Notes: generated by a model from the letters alone, not told the origin. DNA of 64,000 bases from Sulfurovum sp. (GCA_024637255.1 JAGXFO010000002.1:1-64000); one strand, 5' to 3'; shown: positions 8,621 to 16,153, counted from the stretch's first letter. Made by a program: numbers and translations.

Positions 8621-9508
8621 ATGACTGATATAAAACTTATTTCAACTAGTGCACTCTCCAAAAAGCTCTCTATACCAAAAAATACTCTTGATGAAATTCT
8701 TATTTCAGAAGGTTTTATAGAAAAGGATGGTGAAAGATTTAAATTGACAAAGAAAGGTGAAGATAATGGTGCTTGTTGGAATACACACGCAAAATTCGGA
8801 ACTTACATTGTTTGGCCTGAAAATATCTCGCTTCCTGATAAGGCCCTTACCAAAAGTAAAGAGCACTTAAGTGCTACAAACATAGCAAACAAATACAATC
8901 TTTCTGCACGTAAAATCAATATGATGTTTTCTGAGATTGGTTGGATACAGCGCTATCTCAAGGGATGGAACATTACTGAATTAGGAAAGAAAAACGGCGG
9001 TATAGAAAAAGAGAATACCAGAAGCGGTATACCTTTTATTGAATGGCCTGAGACTATATTTGACAGTCCAGCCTTTAAAGCAGTGATAAATGAAGTTCAA
9101 GGTAATGCAGGTGAAGAAACACAGGAGAAAGTAGAAAAGTCAGACAATAATGATTTTCGTACTAAATTTGAAGCCAAACATCGTGCGACAGATGGACATT
9201 TTGTTCGAAGTAAGGCAGAAATGTTGATAGATAATTGGCTCTATATGGCTGAGATCGTACATGCATATGAACGTCGTCTTCCTATTGAGGAGGAAGTCTA
9301 CTGTGATTTTTATATTCCTACCGGTAAGATTTATATTGAATTCTGGGGCTTAGAAAATGATCCTAAGTATTCCGCGCGCAAACGTGTAAAAAAAGAGATC
9401 TATGAAAAGTACAACTTTAAATTAATAGAGCTAACAGATGAGGAAGTTTTTAATCTTGATGATGTTCTTCCGAAGATGCTTTTGAAGTTTGGGGTACAAA
9501 CGTATTGA
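8621..9508 (+). CDS. Putative nuclease: two winged-helix repeats plus PD-(D/E)XK domain
   Basis: A 295-residue protein. Residues ~5-70 and ~80-145 are tandem copies of one module: an HTH-like stretch, a LTxxG-xxNGG turn, and a WPExI ending (VWPENI at 64-69, EWPETI at 141-146). The C-terminal part looks like a PD-(D/E)XK nuclease of the DUF2726/UvrD-tail kind: E200 in SKAEMLIDNWL, D229 in CDFYIP, E240 in IYIEFWG, and a shifted lysine around 254-258. It may read DNA with the winged helices and cut it with the nuclease domain. Its place on an island next to an unusual gene pair suggests host-element conflict. The specific family is not recognised. Confidence 0.65.
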   Translation: MTDIKLISTSALSKKLSIPKNTLDEILISEGFIEKDGERFKLTKKGEDNGACWNTHAKFGTYIVWPENISLPDKALTKSKEHLSATNIANKYNLSARKINMMFSEIGWIQRYLKGWNITELGKKNGGIEKENTRSGIPFIEWPETIFDSPAFKAVINEVQGNAGEETQEKVEKSDNNDFRTKFEAKHRATDGHFVRSKAEMLIDNWLYMAEIVHAYERRLPIEEEVYCDFYIPTGKIYIEFWGLENDPKYSARKRVKKEIYEKYNFKLIELTDEEVFNLDDVLPKMLLKFGVQTY

Positions 9509-9586
9509 TTGGTCTTTTGCGTTATAGAGGCATGAAGAATAGAAACCTAGAAAATATATCTTTAAATAAGAACTCATAGAAGTAAT

Positions 9587-10162
9587 ATGTATCTTAAAGA
9601 ATGGAAAGCATTAAAAAGACAAGTAGAAACTATTGAGATATCATCGTTAGAAGAACTATACTTGATTCAATTTCATCAACTTTTAATTGCAGGTGAAGAT
9701 CATAGATTCATGCATCATAACGGCGTAGATTTGATTGCTTTATGTAGAGCTACATGGAAAACATTATTTTGTAATAAGCGAGAAGGTGGCTCAACAATAG
9801 CAATGCAACTTGTGCGTGTATTAACTGGAAAATATGAAAAAACGTTATCCCGTAAGATTTTAGAAATTTACTTAGCAATACGCATTACTAATTATTTGCC
9901 TAGAAATAAAATAATATCAATGTACCTTTCACTTGCATACTTTGGCTGGAAGATGGATGGCTTAAAAGAAGCTATCAATCAACTCGGTTTAGTCCACAAT
10001 GATTTAAGTTTGAGAGATATAGCTAGTATTATTGCACGATTAAAATATCCTGAACCAAAATATTTTTCAAAAGAAAAAGAACATTTAATCATGATGCGTA
10101 CAAATCATATCTTGTTTAGATATGAAAAATTACATATTGGAAAAAGTTATGGAAGCCTTTAA
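9587..10162 (+). CDS. Stand-alone soluble GT51 (peptidoglycan glycosyltransferase) domain
   Basis: A 191-residue protein carrying all GT51 motifs: EDHRFMHHNG (residues 37-46, first catalytic Glu), GGSTIAMQL (67-75), RKILE (89-93, second Glu), NKIISMYLSLAYFG (107-120) and a LKYPEPKYF end motif. Family enzymes polymerise lipid II outside the cell and are membrane-anchored. Here there is no transmembrane helix, no signal peptide and no transpeptidase domain. The next gene, a nucleotidyltransferase, overlaps it by 14 nt, so the two are probably co-expressed. A cytoplasmic GT51 could only meet lipid II at the inner leaflet, so a toxic or defensive role is possible (inference). It is not the housekeeping cell-wall enzyme. 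Confidence 0.75.
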   Translation: MYLKEWKALKRQVETIEISSLEELYLIQFHQLLIAGEDHRFMHHNGVDLIALCRATWKTLFCNKREGGSTIAMQLVRVLTGKYEKTLSRKILEIYLAIRITNYLPRNKIISMYLSLAYFGWKMDGLKEAINQLGLVHNDLSLRDIASIIARLKYPEPKYFSKEKEHLIMMRTNHILFRYEKLHIGKSYGSL

Positions 10163-10802
10163 AGTATCGCCTCATTTAGAAGAAATCATGGGAACATATC
10201 CCGATGCCAAATTGATACATAAAGTTGCTAATAATGGCAGTGAATCAGCTAGAATTGCCTTAGCTAGACTTTGGTTATCCGAGGGAATACCATATGCATT
10301 TAAAAACTGCCCAGGTGTTTATGAAGAAATGAGATCATGGATGGGTTCACGACTAAGCATAAATCCAAAAGAAATAAGTATATCTGGCAGTGCAAGACTG
10401 GGACAATCATTAGCACCTCAAAAACTTGGTAAAAAATTTGATGAAAAATCTGATCTTGATATATTTATTGTTTCTCATGATCTTTTTGAGAGACTTAAAG
10501 AAGATTATAATAAGTGGGCATATGATTTTGAGAGTGGTGCATTAGAGGACAAAAAAAATATATATTGGAAAGACAATCTCGATAAAGGTCAAAAAAATAT
10601 ATATCGAGGTTTTATCGACTCACATTATATACCAAGTTTTGAAATATATAAAACGGTGCGAGGTATTCAGCAAACCATGTATTTATTGACTGAAAAACTA
10701 AAGATTACGCCTCACGCACCAACGGTTCAAAAAGCATCAGTACGATGTTATAAATCTTGGAATGACTATGTGAACCAAGTTACATTAAACTTAAAACAAT
10801 AG
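10149..10802 (+). CDS. Nucleotidyltransferase-like protein (Pol-beta superfamily), partner of GT51 gene
   Basis: A 217-residue protein with the Pol-beta nucleotidyltransferase signature: GSARLG at residues 80-85, then SDLDIFIV at 101-108, giving the paired metal-binding aspartates D102 and D104. A further acidic position in the third strand is likely near the FIDSHY segment. The spacing is compatible with small nucleotidyltransferases; it is too short to be a typical CBASS cyclase. I start it at ATG 10149, which has GGA 7 nt upstream and lies inside the end of the GT51 gene; an earlier in-frame ATG at 10122 is possible. Substrate unknown. It is the second half of the island pair. Confidence 0.65.
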   Translation: MEAFKVSPHLEEIMGTYPDAKLIHKVANNGSESARIALARLWLSEGIPYAFKNCPGVYEEMRSWMGSRLSINPKEISISGSARLGQSLAPQKLGKKFDEKSDLDIFIVSHDLFERLKEDYNKWAYDFESGALEDKKNIYWKDNLDKGQKNIYRGFIDSHYIPSFEIYKTVRGIQQTMYLLTEKLKITPHAPTVQKASVRCYKSWNDYVNQVTLNLKQ

Positions 10803-10804
10803 TA

Positions 10805-10894
10805 ATGAATAAAGACCAAGAAAAACTTTCCAATACAATTGAAAATGTACTATCTGCCCTAAGTAATGAATATATTGAGAGAAATTTAAAATAA
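10805..10894 (+). CDS. Possible 29-residue ORF after the nucleotidyltransferase
   Basis: This frame starts 2 nt after the nucleotidyltransferase stop and reads MNKDQEKLSNTIENV and on to ERNLK, a helix-like, charged sequence. It has no clear ribosome site of its own, so it would depend on coupling. It runs into the start of repeat copy 3, so it may be a gene cut off by the repeat. Function unknown. Confidence 0.3.
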   Translation: MNKDQEKLSNTIENVLSALSNEYIERNLK

Positions 10895-10984
10895 AACTAC
10901 AAATAACTACAAATAACCACGTACTGTAACTTTCGAGACTCTATCAAATTTTAAAACTCTTCAAAAATAGTTATTTTGGGCACA
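10891..10984. repeat. Island repeat copy 3
   Basis: About 94 nt, matching copy 2 over most of its length but with only one GGGCACA. The left part contains an extra near-duplicate ACAAATAACTACAAATAACCA. It sits about 50 nt from the tRNA-Ser 3' end, the position expected for a recombination footprint. Confidence 0.55.
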
Positions 10985-11035
10985 GTAGCTATTTTAAAAG
11001 TAACAAAGTCCGTGTATTGGGGGTTTGTGAAGAAG

Positions 11036-11126
11036 TGGCGGACAGTCTGAGATTCGAACTCAGGGTACCCTTACGAGTACGCATCCTTAGCAGGGATGTG
11101 GTTTCAGCCAACTCACCCAACTGTCC
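11036..11126 (-). tRNA. tRNA-Ser(GCU)
   Basis: Read on the minus strand, the gene begins GGACAGTTGGGTGAG, has the anticodon loop CTGCTAA (anticodon GCT), a long variable arm typical of serine tRNAs, a GTTCGAATC T-loop and an encoded CCA end. The acceptor stem GGACAGT pairs with ACTGTCC. Its 3' end faces the accessory island on the left, the standard layout of a tRNA used as integration target. Confidence 0.95.
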
Positions 11127-11250
11127 ATGTGTTTTGGTGGATGAGATTATAATAAGATTGGGTTAAATAAAAGCTTAAAAAAGAATCGTTTTTTTGCAAA
11201 TTTATTTTTTTTCATTTGCTTATATTGTTTTTTAGGAAAATTGCCAAAAA

Positions 11251-11267
11251 ACTGATTATCATTACAT
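11251..11267. promoter_or_regulatory. Fur-box-like sequence
   Basis: The sequence ACTGATTATCATTACAT contains TGATTATCATTA, which matches the core of the classical Fur box at 11 of 12 positions. It lies 28 nt before the start of the 40-residue membrane protein gene, so iron control of that gene is possible. AT-rich DNA produces such matches by chance, so confidence is modest. Confidence 0.35.
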
Positions 11268-11294
11268 CATATATTTATTAGCCAAAGGTTCAAA

Positions 11295-11417
11295 ATGTTA
11301 AAAAAACTCACACCACTTATTGTATTGGCACTATTTGTCCTAGGTGCTTTTTTGATGATAAAAGGTATGGATAATGCTGTCCATATAACAAAAGTAAAAA
11401 AAGAAATTAAAAAGTAG
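11295..11417 (+). CDS. 40-residue single-span membrane protein
   Basis: The frame has AAAGG 6 nt before its ATG. It encodes a short basic start (MLKKL), one hydrophobic helix (PLIVLALFVLGAFLMI, about residues 7-22) and a basic tail ending KKEIKK. By the positive-inside rule either end could be cytoplasmic. It overlaps the 3' end of pyrF by 11 nt, tail to tail. It resembles many small inner-membrane peptides that standard gene callers miss. A Fur-box-like site precedes it. Function unknown. Confidence 0.55.
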   Translation: MLKKLTPLIVLALFVLGAFLMIKGMDNAVHITKVKKEIKK

Positions 11418-12099
11418 AAATCACTTTTAGTATCTCTTCTACTTTTTTCTGAGGACTGCTGTCTTTATATATTGGTCTTCCCACTACCGGATAGTCTACA
11501 CCCTCCTGATGTGCGAACGCAAGTGTTGCAACGCGTTGCTGGTCTCCTGCATCTTCGCCAAAAGGTCTTATGCCTGGGCACAATGTTAAGAATTTTTCGC
11601 TCGTAGCATTTTTTATAGTCCTGCTTTCATAAGCAGAACACACCACCCCATCTAAACCATTGGCATAACTCATTTTTGCAAACTGCTCTGCTTTTTCATC
11701 TATACTTTTTTCGTAGATACTCTGAAAATTTTCTTCATCGAAAGAAGTGAGTGCCGTTACTGCAAGTACTAGCGGTCTGTTTTCATAGTTTGCAAGTCTT
11801 TGCATAACCGTTTTCATAGCCACTGCACCTGCAGAGGCGTGGATATTAAACATATCTACGCCTAGCTTGGCTATCTCTTCTGCAGCATCTGCCATAGTAT
11901 TGGGAATGTCATAAAGTTTAAGATCAAGAAATATTTTAAACTCTGGGTTAATGGCTTTCAATGCTTCTATAAAAGATTTTCCGTCACGAATGTAAGCACG
12001 AAAGCCCACTTTCATCCATACATTGTACGGTTTTAGTGACCGGGCAAGTGCTAAATTTTCTTTAGCAGATGGCAAATCAAGTGCAACACATAGTTCCAT
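11407..12099 (-). CDS. pyrF: Orotidine 5'-phosphate decarboxylase
   Basis: A 230-residue class I OMP decarboxylase, the last step of de novo UMP synthesis. It shows the substrate-binding start CVALDLPS, the catalytic DLKLYDIPNT (Asp-Lys-Asp triad, about residues 59-68), and the phosphate-binding end PGIRP...VVGRPIY. Length and motif spacing are normal. It is divergent from the cyclophilin gene and seems to share a palindromic promoter with it. Confidence 0.95.
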   Translation of the reverse strand: MELCVALDLPSAKENLALARSLKPYNVWMKVGFRAYIRDGKSFIEALKAINPEFKIFLDLKLYDIPNTMADAAEEIAKLGVDMFNIHASAGAVAMKTVMQRLANYENRPLVLAVTALTSFDEENFQSIYEKSIDEKAEQFAKMSYANGLDGVVCSAYESRTIKNATSEKFLTLCPGIRPFGEDAGDQQRVATLAFAHQEGVDYPVVGRPIYKDSSPQKKVEEILKVISTF

Positions 12100-12125
12100 A
12101 GTTAAATCCCTCTTATCTTTTAGTG

Positions 12126-12137
12126 GTATAATTATAC
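12126..12137. promoter_or_regulatory. Palindromic bidirectional -10 region (pyrF / cyclophilin)
   Basis: GTATAATTATAC is a perfect 12-bp palindrome that contains TATAAT on both strands (plus: 12127-12132; minus: 12131-12136). It lies 32 nt before pyrF and about 57 nt before the cyclophilin gene, which are divergent. A GCTCC-CC-GGAGC hairpin at 12155-12166 falls in the cyclophilin leader. Two polymerases could not occupy it at once, so the two genes may compete. Confidence 0.5.
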
Positions 12138-12188
12138 TTTAAAATTAATAAAGGGCTCCCCGGAGCTTCACACAAGGACAGGACAGAC

Positions 12189-12710
12189 ATGTTTGGAAAA
12201 GAAACAAAAAAATACGACATCGTTCAAAGCATTATGGATACATATAAGTATGCTAAATTTAACACTTCCAAAGGAGTGATTTGGGCCAAACTTTACACAG
12301 AAGATGCGCCTAACACAGTAGCAAATTTTGCTCACCTTGCAGAAACTGGGTTTTACAATGACCTTAAATTTCACAGGGTAATCCCTGGGTTTATGGCACA
12401 AGGCGGTTGTCCTCATTCAAAAGACAATCCTGCTATGGCAGGAACGGGTGGGCCTGACTGGGCCATCGAGTGTGAAACAGACACAAGCAAACAGGCACAC
12501 AGAAGAGGAACACTTTCTATGGCGCATGCCGGACCGGACACAGGTGGAAGCCAGTTCTTTATCACTTTTGCACCAACACCTCACTTGGATGGTGTGCATA
12601 CGGTATTTGGTGCTATTGAAGAAGATGATACAGATTCTTTTATGGTACTTGATAACATTGCGCAAAATGATGTCATTGAATCTATTGAGATCGTAGCTTC
12701 AAAGGCATAA
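12189..12710 (+). CDS. Peptidyl-prolyl cis-trans isomerase, cyclophilin type
   Basis: A 173-residue single-domain cyclophilin without signal peptide, so cytoplasmic. Family residues are visible: FHRVIPGFMAQGG (with the catalytic Arg), a GGSQFFI segment, and the HLDGVHTVFG end block. It speeds proline isomerisation during folding. It is preceded by GGACAGGACAG, a weak ribosome site. A structured spacer and nadE follow. Confidence 0.93.
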   Translation: MFGKETKKYDIVQSIMDTYKYAKFNTSKGVIWAKLYTEDAPNTVANFAHLAETGFYNDLKFHRVIPGFMAQGGCPHSKDNPAMAGTGGPDWAIECETDTSKQAHRRGTLSMAHAGPDTGGSQFFITFAPTPHLDGVHTVFGAIEEDDTDSFMVLDNIAQNDVIESIEIVASKA

Positions 12711-12722
12711 TTTACCGTAGGT

Positions 12723-12810
12723 CGGGGTCTCCTCTTTCCCGGCACAGATTACGCAAAGAAATAACTTTTATCACATGAAAAGTTATTTTCGGGAAGAGAG
12801 CCACCCCCAC
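12723..12810 (+). promoter_or_regulatory. Large hairpin in the nadE leader
   Basis: Two nested inverted repeats fill the gap before nadE. The inner one is a perfect 11-bp stem (AAATAACTTTT / AAAAGTTATTT, 8-nt loop). The outer one pairs GGGGT...CTC.TTTCCCG near 12724-12741 with CGGGAAGAG...ACCCC near 12790-12807, with a few bulges. There is no T-run after it, so it is not a standard terminator. It ends just before the nadE ribosome site and could be a regulatory leader or a processing site. No known riboswitch class was recognised. Confidence 0.5.
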
Positions 12811-12826
12811 CGCATAAGGAAAGACC

Positions 12827-14722
12827 ATGTTTGGATATTATCGTGTTGCAGCCGCAGTCAATAAAACCGTCGTAGGTAACCCTGCTAAAAATGCCGAAGA
12901 AGTTTTAACGCTCATTATTCAAGCACATCAAAAAGAGGTTTCTGTCATTGTATTTCCAGAGCTAACACTCACAGGATACACTGCCAGTGATCTTTTACTC
13001 AATCAAACACTCATTGCTTCACAAAATGAATCTTTAGTATATATATTAAAAAATATTGAATCTATCAATACTATTGCCATTGTCGGTATGGCAGTTCTTG
13101 ATGCAGACAGACTATATAATTGCGCTGTTGTACTTCAAAATGGTAAAATACTCGGTGCTGTACCCAAATCTTACTTGCCAAACAAAAAAGAATTCTATGA
13201 AAAGCGCCAATTTACCACAGGTCGTGACATTGTACGTGCCGCCGTGGATTTATTGGATACCGAAGTACCTTTTGGTGTAGACCTACTTTTTACAGACAAA
13301 GCAGATATGACTTTCGGGGTAGAGATATGTGAAGATCTGTGGGCCGTGACGCCTCCCTCTAACCAAATGGTAAGTAATGGTGCAAACCTGATCTTTAACC
13401 TTAGTGCCAGTAATGAACTTATAGGAAAACATGAGTATCGTGAGGAGTTGGTGCGTACCCAAAGTGGGCGCTGCATGGCTGCGTATGTTTATACAAGTGC
13501 CGGCGTAGGTGAGAGTACTACGGATACAGTCTTTGGCGGACATAGCATCATCAGCGAATATGGCTCTACCCTAGCCCAAAATGAGCGTTTCAGCCTGGAG
13601 TCCAACCTCATTACTGCAGACGTAGATTTGGAGCGTCTAAGATGGCTAAGAATCAATGAATCAAGCTTTAGTGATGCAAGGCGCAAAAAGACCAGAATCA
13701 TCAAGGTGGATGCACTTCCGGGCATCTCCAAGATAGAACGCGACATTAACCCTATGCCTTTTGTACCTTCACGCTATACAGACAAAAAACACAGATGCGA
13801 CGAGATAGTCCAGATACAGGCGCACGGACTCATTAAGCGTATGCGTCATGCACACATTCACAAAGCCGTTATAGGCATCAGCGGAGGGCTTGACTCTACT
13901 CTTGCCCTGCTTTCGACACACAGAGCCTTTGAAATGATGGGGTGGGAAGTGCAAAACATCATCGCTGTGACTATGCCGGGGTTTGGGACCACGAGTCGTA
14001 CGAAGTCCAACGCAAGAAAGCTTTGTAAGGCTTTGGATGTAACTCTTCGCTCTGTAGACATCACGGAGCTATCTCTTAAAGGGTTTGAAGCCATAGGACA
14101 TGACAAAGATGAGCACAGTGTCACTTATGAAAATGTGCAGGCTCGTGCAAGAACTTCTATATTAATGAATATTGCAAATAAGGAAGGTGGGCTTGTCATC
14201 GGCACAGGTGACCTTAGCGAGATAGCTCTTGGTTGGAGTACTTACAACGGTGACCACATGAGTATGTATGCTCTCAACTCAGGCATACCTAAAACACTCA
14301 TACAGTATGTCATCGAGTATTTTAAATCCAATGCATCTATAGCAGATATCATAGATGATATTTTGGCTACCCCCATAAGTCCGGAACTACTCCCGCACAA
14401 TGAAGATGAGATAGTGCAGGAGACAGAAAACATTGTAGGGCCTTATGAGCTTCATGATTTCTTTTTATACCACTTCATCAAATATGGCGCCAAACCATCC
14501 AAAATACTTTATTTAGCGAGTATGGCATTTGATACTAAATACGATGAAGAGACGATTACCAAATGGTTACGCCTCTTTTTAAAGCGTTTTTTTACCCAAC
14601 AGTTTAAGCGTTCATGTATGCCAGATGGCCCAAAAGTAGGTACGATTTCTTTGAGTCCCAGGGCAGATTGGAAGATGGCCAGTGATGTGGATTTTGAAAT
14701 TTGGATGGACGAATTAAGATAA
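12827..14722 (+). CDS. nadE: Glutamine-dependent NAD+ synthetase
   Basis: A 631-residue two-domain enzyme. Residues ~1-290 form the nitrilase-type glutaminase domain, with the catalytic triad visible as E (FPELTLTGY), K (PKSYLPNKKEFYE) and C (VEICEDLW). The C-terminal part is the synthetase domain, with the ATP loop ISGGLDSTLAL (about 348-358) and the GTGDLSEIALGW block. It makes NAD+ from deamido-NAD+, ATP and glutamine. ATG follows AAGGA. A strong hairpin precedes it. Confidence 0.95.
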   Translation: MFGYYRVAAAVNKTVVGNPAKNAEEVLTLIIQAHQKEVSVIVFPELTLTGYTASDLLLNQTLIASQNESLVYILKNIESINTIAIVGMAVLDADRLYNCAVVLQNGKILGAVPKSYLPNKKEFYEKRQFTTGRDIVRAAVDLLDTEVPFGVDLLFTDKADMTFGVEICEDLWAVTPPSNQMVSNGANLIFNLSASNELIGKHEYREELVRTQSGRCMAAYVYTSAGVGESTTDTVFGGHSIISEYGSTLAQNERFSLESNLITADVDLERLRWLRINESSFSDARRKKTRIIKVDALPGISKIERDINPMPFVPSRYTDKKHRCDEIVQIQAHGLIKRMRHAHIHKAVIGISGGLDSTLALLSTHRAFEMMGWEVQNIIAVTMPGFGTTSRTKSNARKLCKALDVTLRSVDITELSLKGFEAIGHDKDEHSVTYENVQARARTSILMNIANKEGGLVIGTGDLSEIALGWSTYNGDHMSMYALNSGIPKTLIQYVIEYFKSNASIADIIDDILATPISPELLPHNEDEIVQETENIVGPYELHDFFLYHFIKYGAKPSKILYLASMAFDTKYDEETITKWLRLFLKRFFTQQFKRSCMPDGPKVGTISLSPRADWKMASDVDFEIWMDELR

Positions 14723-14738
14723 AAAGCTAAATAGCAAC

Positions 14739-14831
14739 ATGCTTTTTAGAGACATTTTAAATACGATAGAAGAACTTAATCAAAAATATATTAGAATGCA
14801 CACAAATCAAATAGAGGCTAGAGCTTCATAA
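14739..14831 (+). CDS. Possible 30-residue ORF
   Basis: This frame encodes MLFRDILNTIEELNQKYIRM and ends IEARAS, a plausible amphipathic helix. It lies in the 126-bp gap between nadE and the next gene and stops 17 nt before that gene. No convincing ribosome site precedes it, and its 5' end overlaps a weak AAAAAGC/GCTTTTT stem. It could be a small coupled protein or chance. Confidence 0.25.
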   Translation: MLFRDILNTIEELNQKYIRMHTNQIEARAS

Positions 14832-14848
14832 TAAAAAAAGGAAATAAA

Positions 14849-15160
14849 ATGGCAATAATAGATTTAAAAAAAGAGCATACCCTCTATGATGAGAGCAAAG
14901 AAACTGATGGCGGCATAAACTACCAGGGTCATGGTGCTGCATTTCTAAAAAAAGATTTAACTGAGGCGCTACAGTACTGCGAGGATTTGGACAGAGAAGA
15001 GGTACAAGCACTGTTTAATGCACATGAGGATTATTACTTTGGGGATTGTTCTTTATCGTGGGAATTTACATCAAAACTTCCTATGGGCAAAGGTAAAGTA
15101 GCTATGTGGTTTGCTAAATATTGGCAAAATGGTTATTATGAAGAACCATATGAGGGTTAA
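14849..15160 (+). CDS. Conserved-looking hypothetical protein, 103 residues
   Basis: An acidic, soluble protein with no signal peptide or transmembrane helix. It is rich in aromatic residues near the C-terminus (MWFAKYWQNGYYEEPYEG). A clear AAAGGAAA ribosome site lies 6 nt before the ATG. I do not recognise a family. The composition (Trp/Tyr-rich end, paired Cys at CED and DCS) matches folded cytosolic proteins rather than a random frame. It is probably transcribed after nadE or alone. Confidence 0.6.
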   Translation: MAIIDLKKEHTLYDESKETDGGINYQGHGAAFLKKDLTEALQYCEDLDREEVQALFNAHEDYYFGDCSLSWEFTSKLPMGKGKVAMWFAKYWQNGYYEEPYEG

Positions 15161-15392
15161 TAAATAATCCATTTTTCACAGTGATTTCCAGACTATAGAC
15201 ACACAGCAAACAAAAAGTTCCCTGCTGCACTCCTACCTATGCTCAATATAAGTTCGAGTCTCTTGGATCCTTATGGGACTATGTCTTCGACTGTGTTCTT
15301 TTTGTACTTAAATTTATATCTTCCTCTATTTACAAATGCAAGCCAAGTTAGTGTAGACTATCTTCAACAAGAGTAATTAAGGAATATCATCC

Positions 15393-16070
15393 ATGAACTT
15401 CAACCCCATAAAACACTTTTTAAATACCGCACTTCAGGGTCTTTTTGGACTTCTGCCTGTACTGATCATTATTATGGTTTTACTTTGGCTCTATGGCAAA
15501 ATAGGTCAACTGACAGGATGGATGTTCAAGTTCGTTGGTTTTGCTCCTGAAAATCATCAGTTTTTGTGGTTTTTATTGGCACTATTTATCTTTATATTTC
15601 TTTTGTATATTATGGGTCACCTCATGAAGACAAGACTTGTGGACTTCTTCGAGTCCCTACTCAAGAAAATACCAGGATACCAGACCATCAAAGACATTAT
15701 CAACATCTTTAACTCATCCAAAGAGGGAGAAAACAGAGTACTCGTTGTAGCCATACGTGGTTTTGGGAGCGAGGGCTACAATATAGGACTCATGTACTCA
15801 CAAAAAGAAAGCATCATCAAAGACCACTACACGGTGACACTTTCCATGTCGCCCATCCCAAATGGCGGGTATATGTTCGAGGTACATAAGAGTAATATAT
15901 ATATTATAGATGAAGCCACTTTTGATGATAATTTACAGTACCTTCTTTCAATGGGGGTGAAAAGTTTTGCAGATATTTTAAAAACAGAACCTAAGGCCTT
16001 AGATGAACTTATACCTCTAGTGGACTGGCTGGAAGTTCCCAAAAACAATCAGGCAAAAAACGTACTATAA
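15393..16070 (+). CDS. DUF502 family membrane protein
   Basis: A 225-residue DUF502 protein. Two hydrophobic helices lie in the first third (LLPVLIIIMVLLWLYG and FLWFLLALFIFIFLLYIMG), followed by the family's conserved KKIPGYQTIKDIINIF block and a soluble beta-rich region (GFGSEGYNIGLM). DUF502 proteins are widespread inner-membrane proteins of unknown role. The start ATG is 9 nt after AAGGAA. Confidence 0.87.
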   Translation: MNFNPIKHFLNTALQGLFGLLPVLIIIMVLLWLYGKIGQLTGWMFKFVGFAPENHQFLWFLLALFIFIFLLYIMGHLMKTRLVDFFESLLKKIPGYQTIKDIINIFNSSKEGENRVLVVAIRGFGSEGYNIGLMYSQKESIIKDHYTVTLSMSPIPNGGYMFEVHKSNIYIIDEATFDDNLQYLLSMGVKSFADILKTEPKALDELIPLVDWLEVPKNNQAKNVL

Positions 16071-16091
16071 TTTAAACAAAGGAGTTATTTT

Positions 16092-16148
16092 ATGGAAGTG
16101 GAAAAAGAGATGAATGCCATCTTTCTTAAATTAACTAATATGGTCTAA
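16092..16148 (+). CDS. Possible 18-residue micro-ORF
   Basis: A frame with an excellent ribosome site (AAAGGAG, 7 nt before ATG) encodes MEVEKEMNAIFLKLTNMV, and then a stop. It lies 21 nt after the DUF502 gene and just before a terminator-like hairpin. Either a genuine micro-protein translated with the DUF502 gene, or the stub of a lost gene. Confidence 0.35.
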   Translation: MEVEKEMNAIFLKLTNMV

Positions 16149-16153
16149 AAAGG

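Larger units (their letters stand above)
7367..11035. mobile_element. tRNA-Ser-associated accessory island (integrase lost)
   Basis: This segment abuts the 3' end of the minus-strand tRNA-Ser, the usual target of tyrosine-recombinase islands. It contains three copies of a repeat ending in GGGCACA (7367, 8398, 10967), which divide it into two nested units: one with the NERD gene, one with the nuclease, GT51 and nucleotidyltransferase genes. No integrase or transposase gene remains. I could not find a clean duplicate of the tRNA 3' end at the left side. The region is therefore read as the remains of one or two integrated elements. Confidence 0.5.

Noticed and set aside
10122..10148. Earlier ATG of the nucleotidyltransferase gene
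   Set aside because: ATG 10149 has a better-spaced GGA; the earlier codons lie deeper in the GT51 frame. The alternative remains possible.
15239..15376. 45-codon frame MLNISSSLLDPYGT... before the DUF502 gene, open upstream to a TGA
   Set aside because: No ribosome site and no recognisable family; may be a remnant but chance openness in AT-rich DNA explains it equally well.
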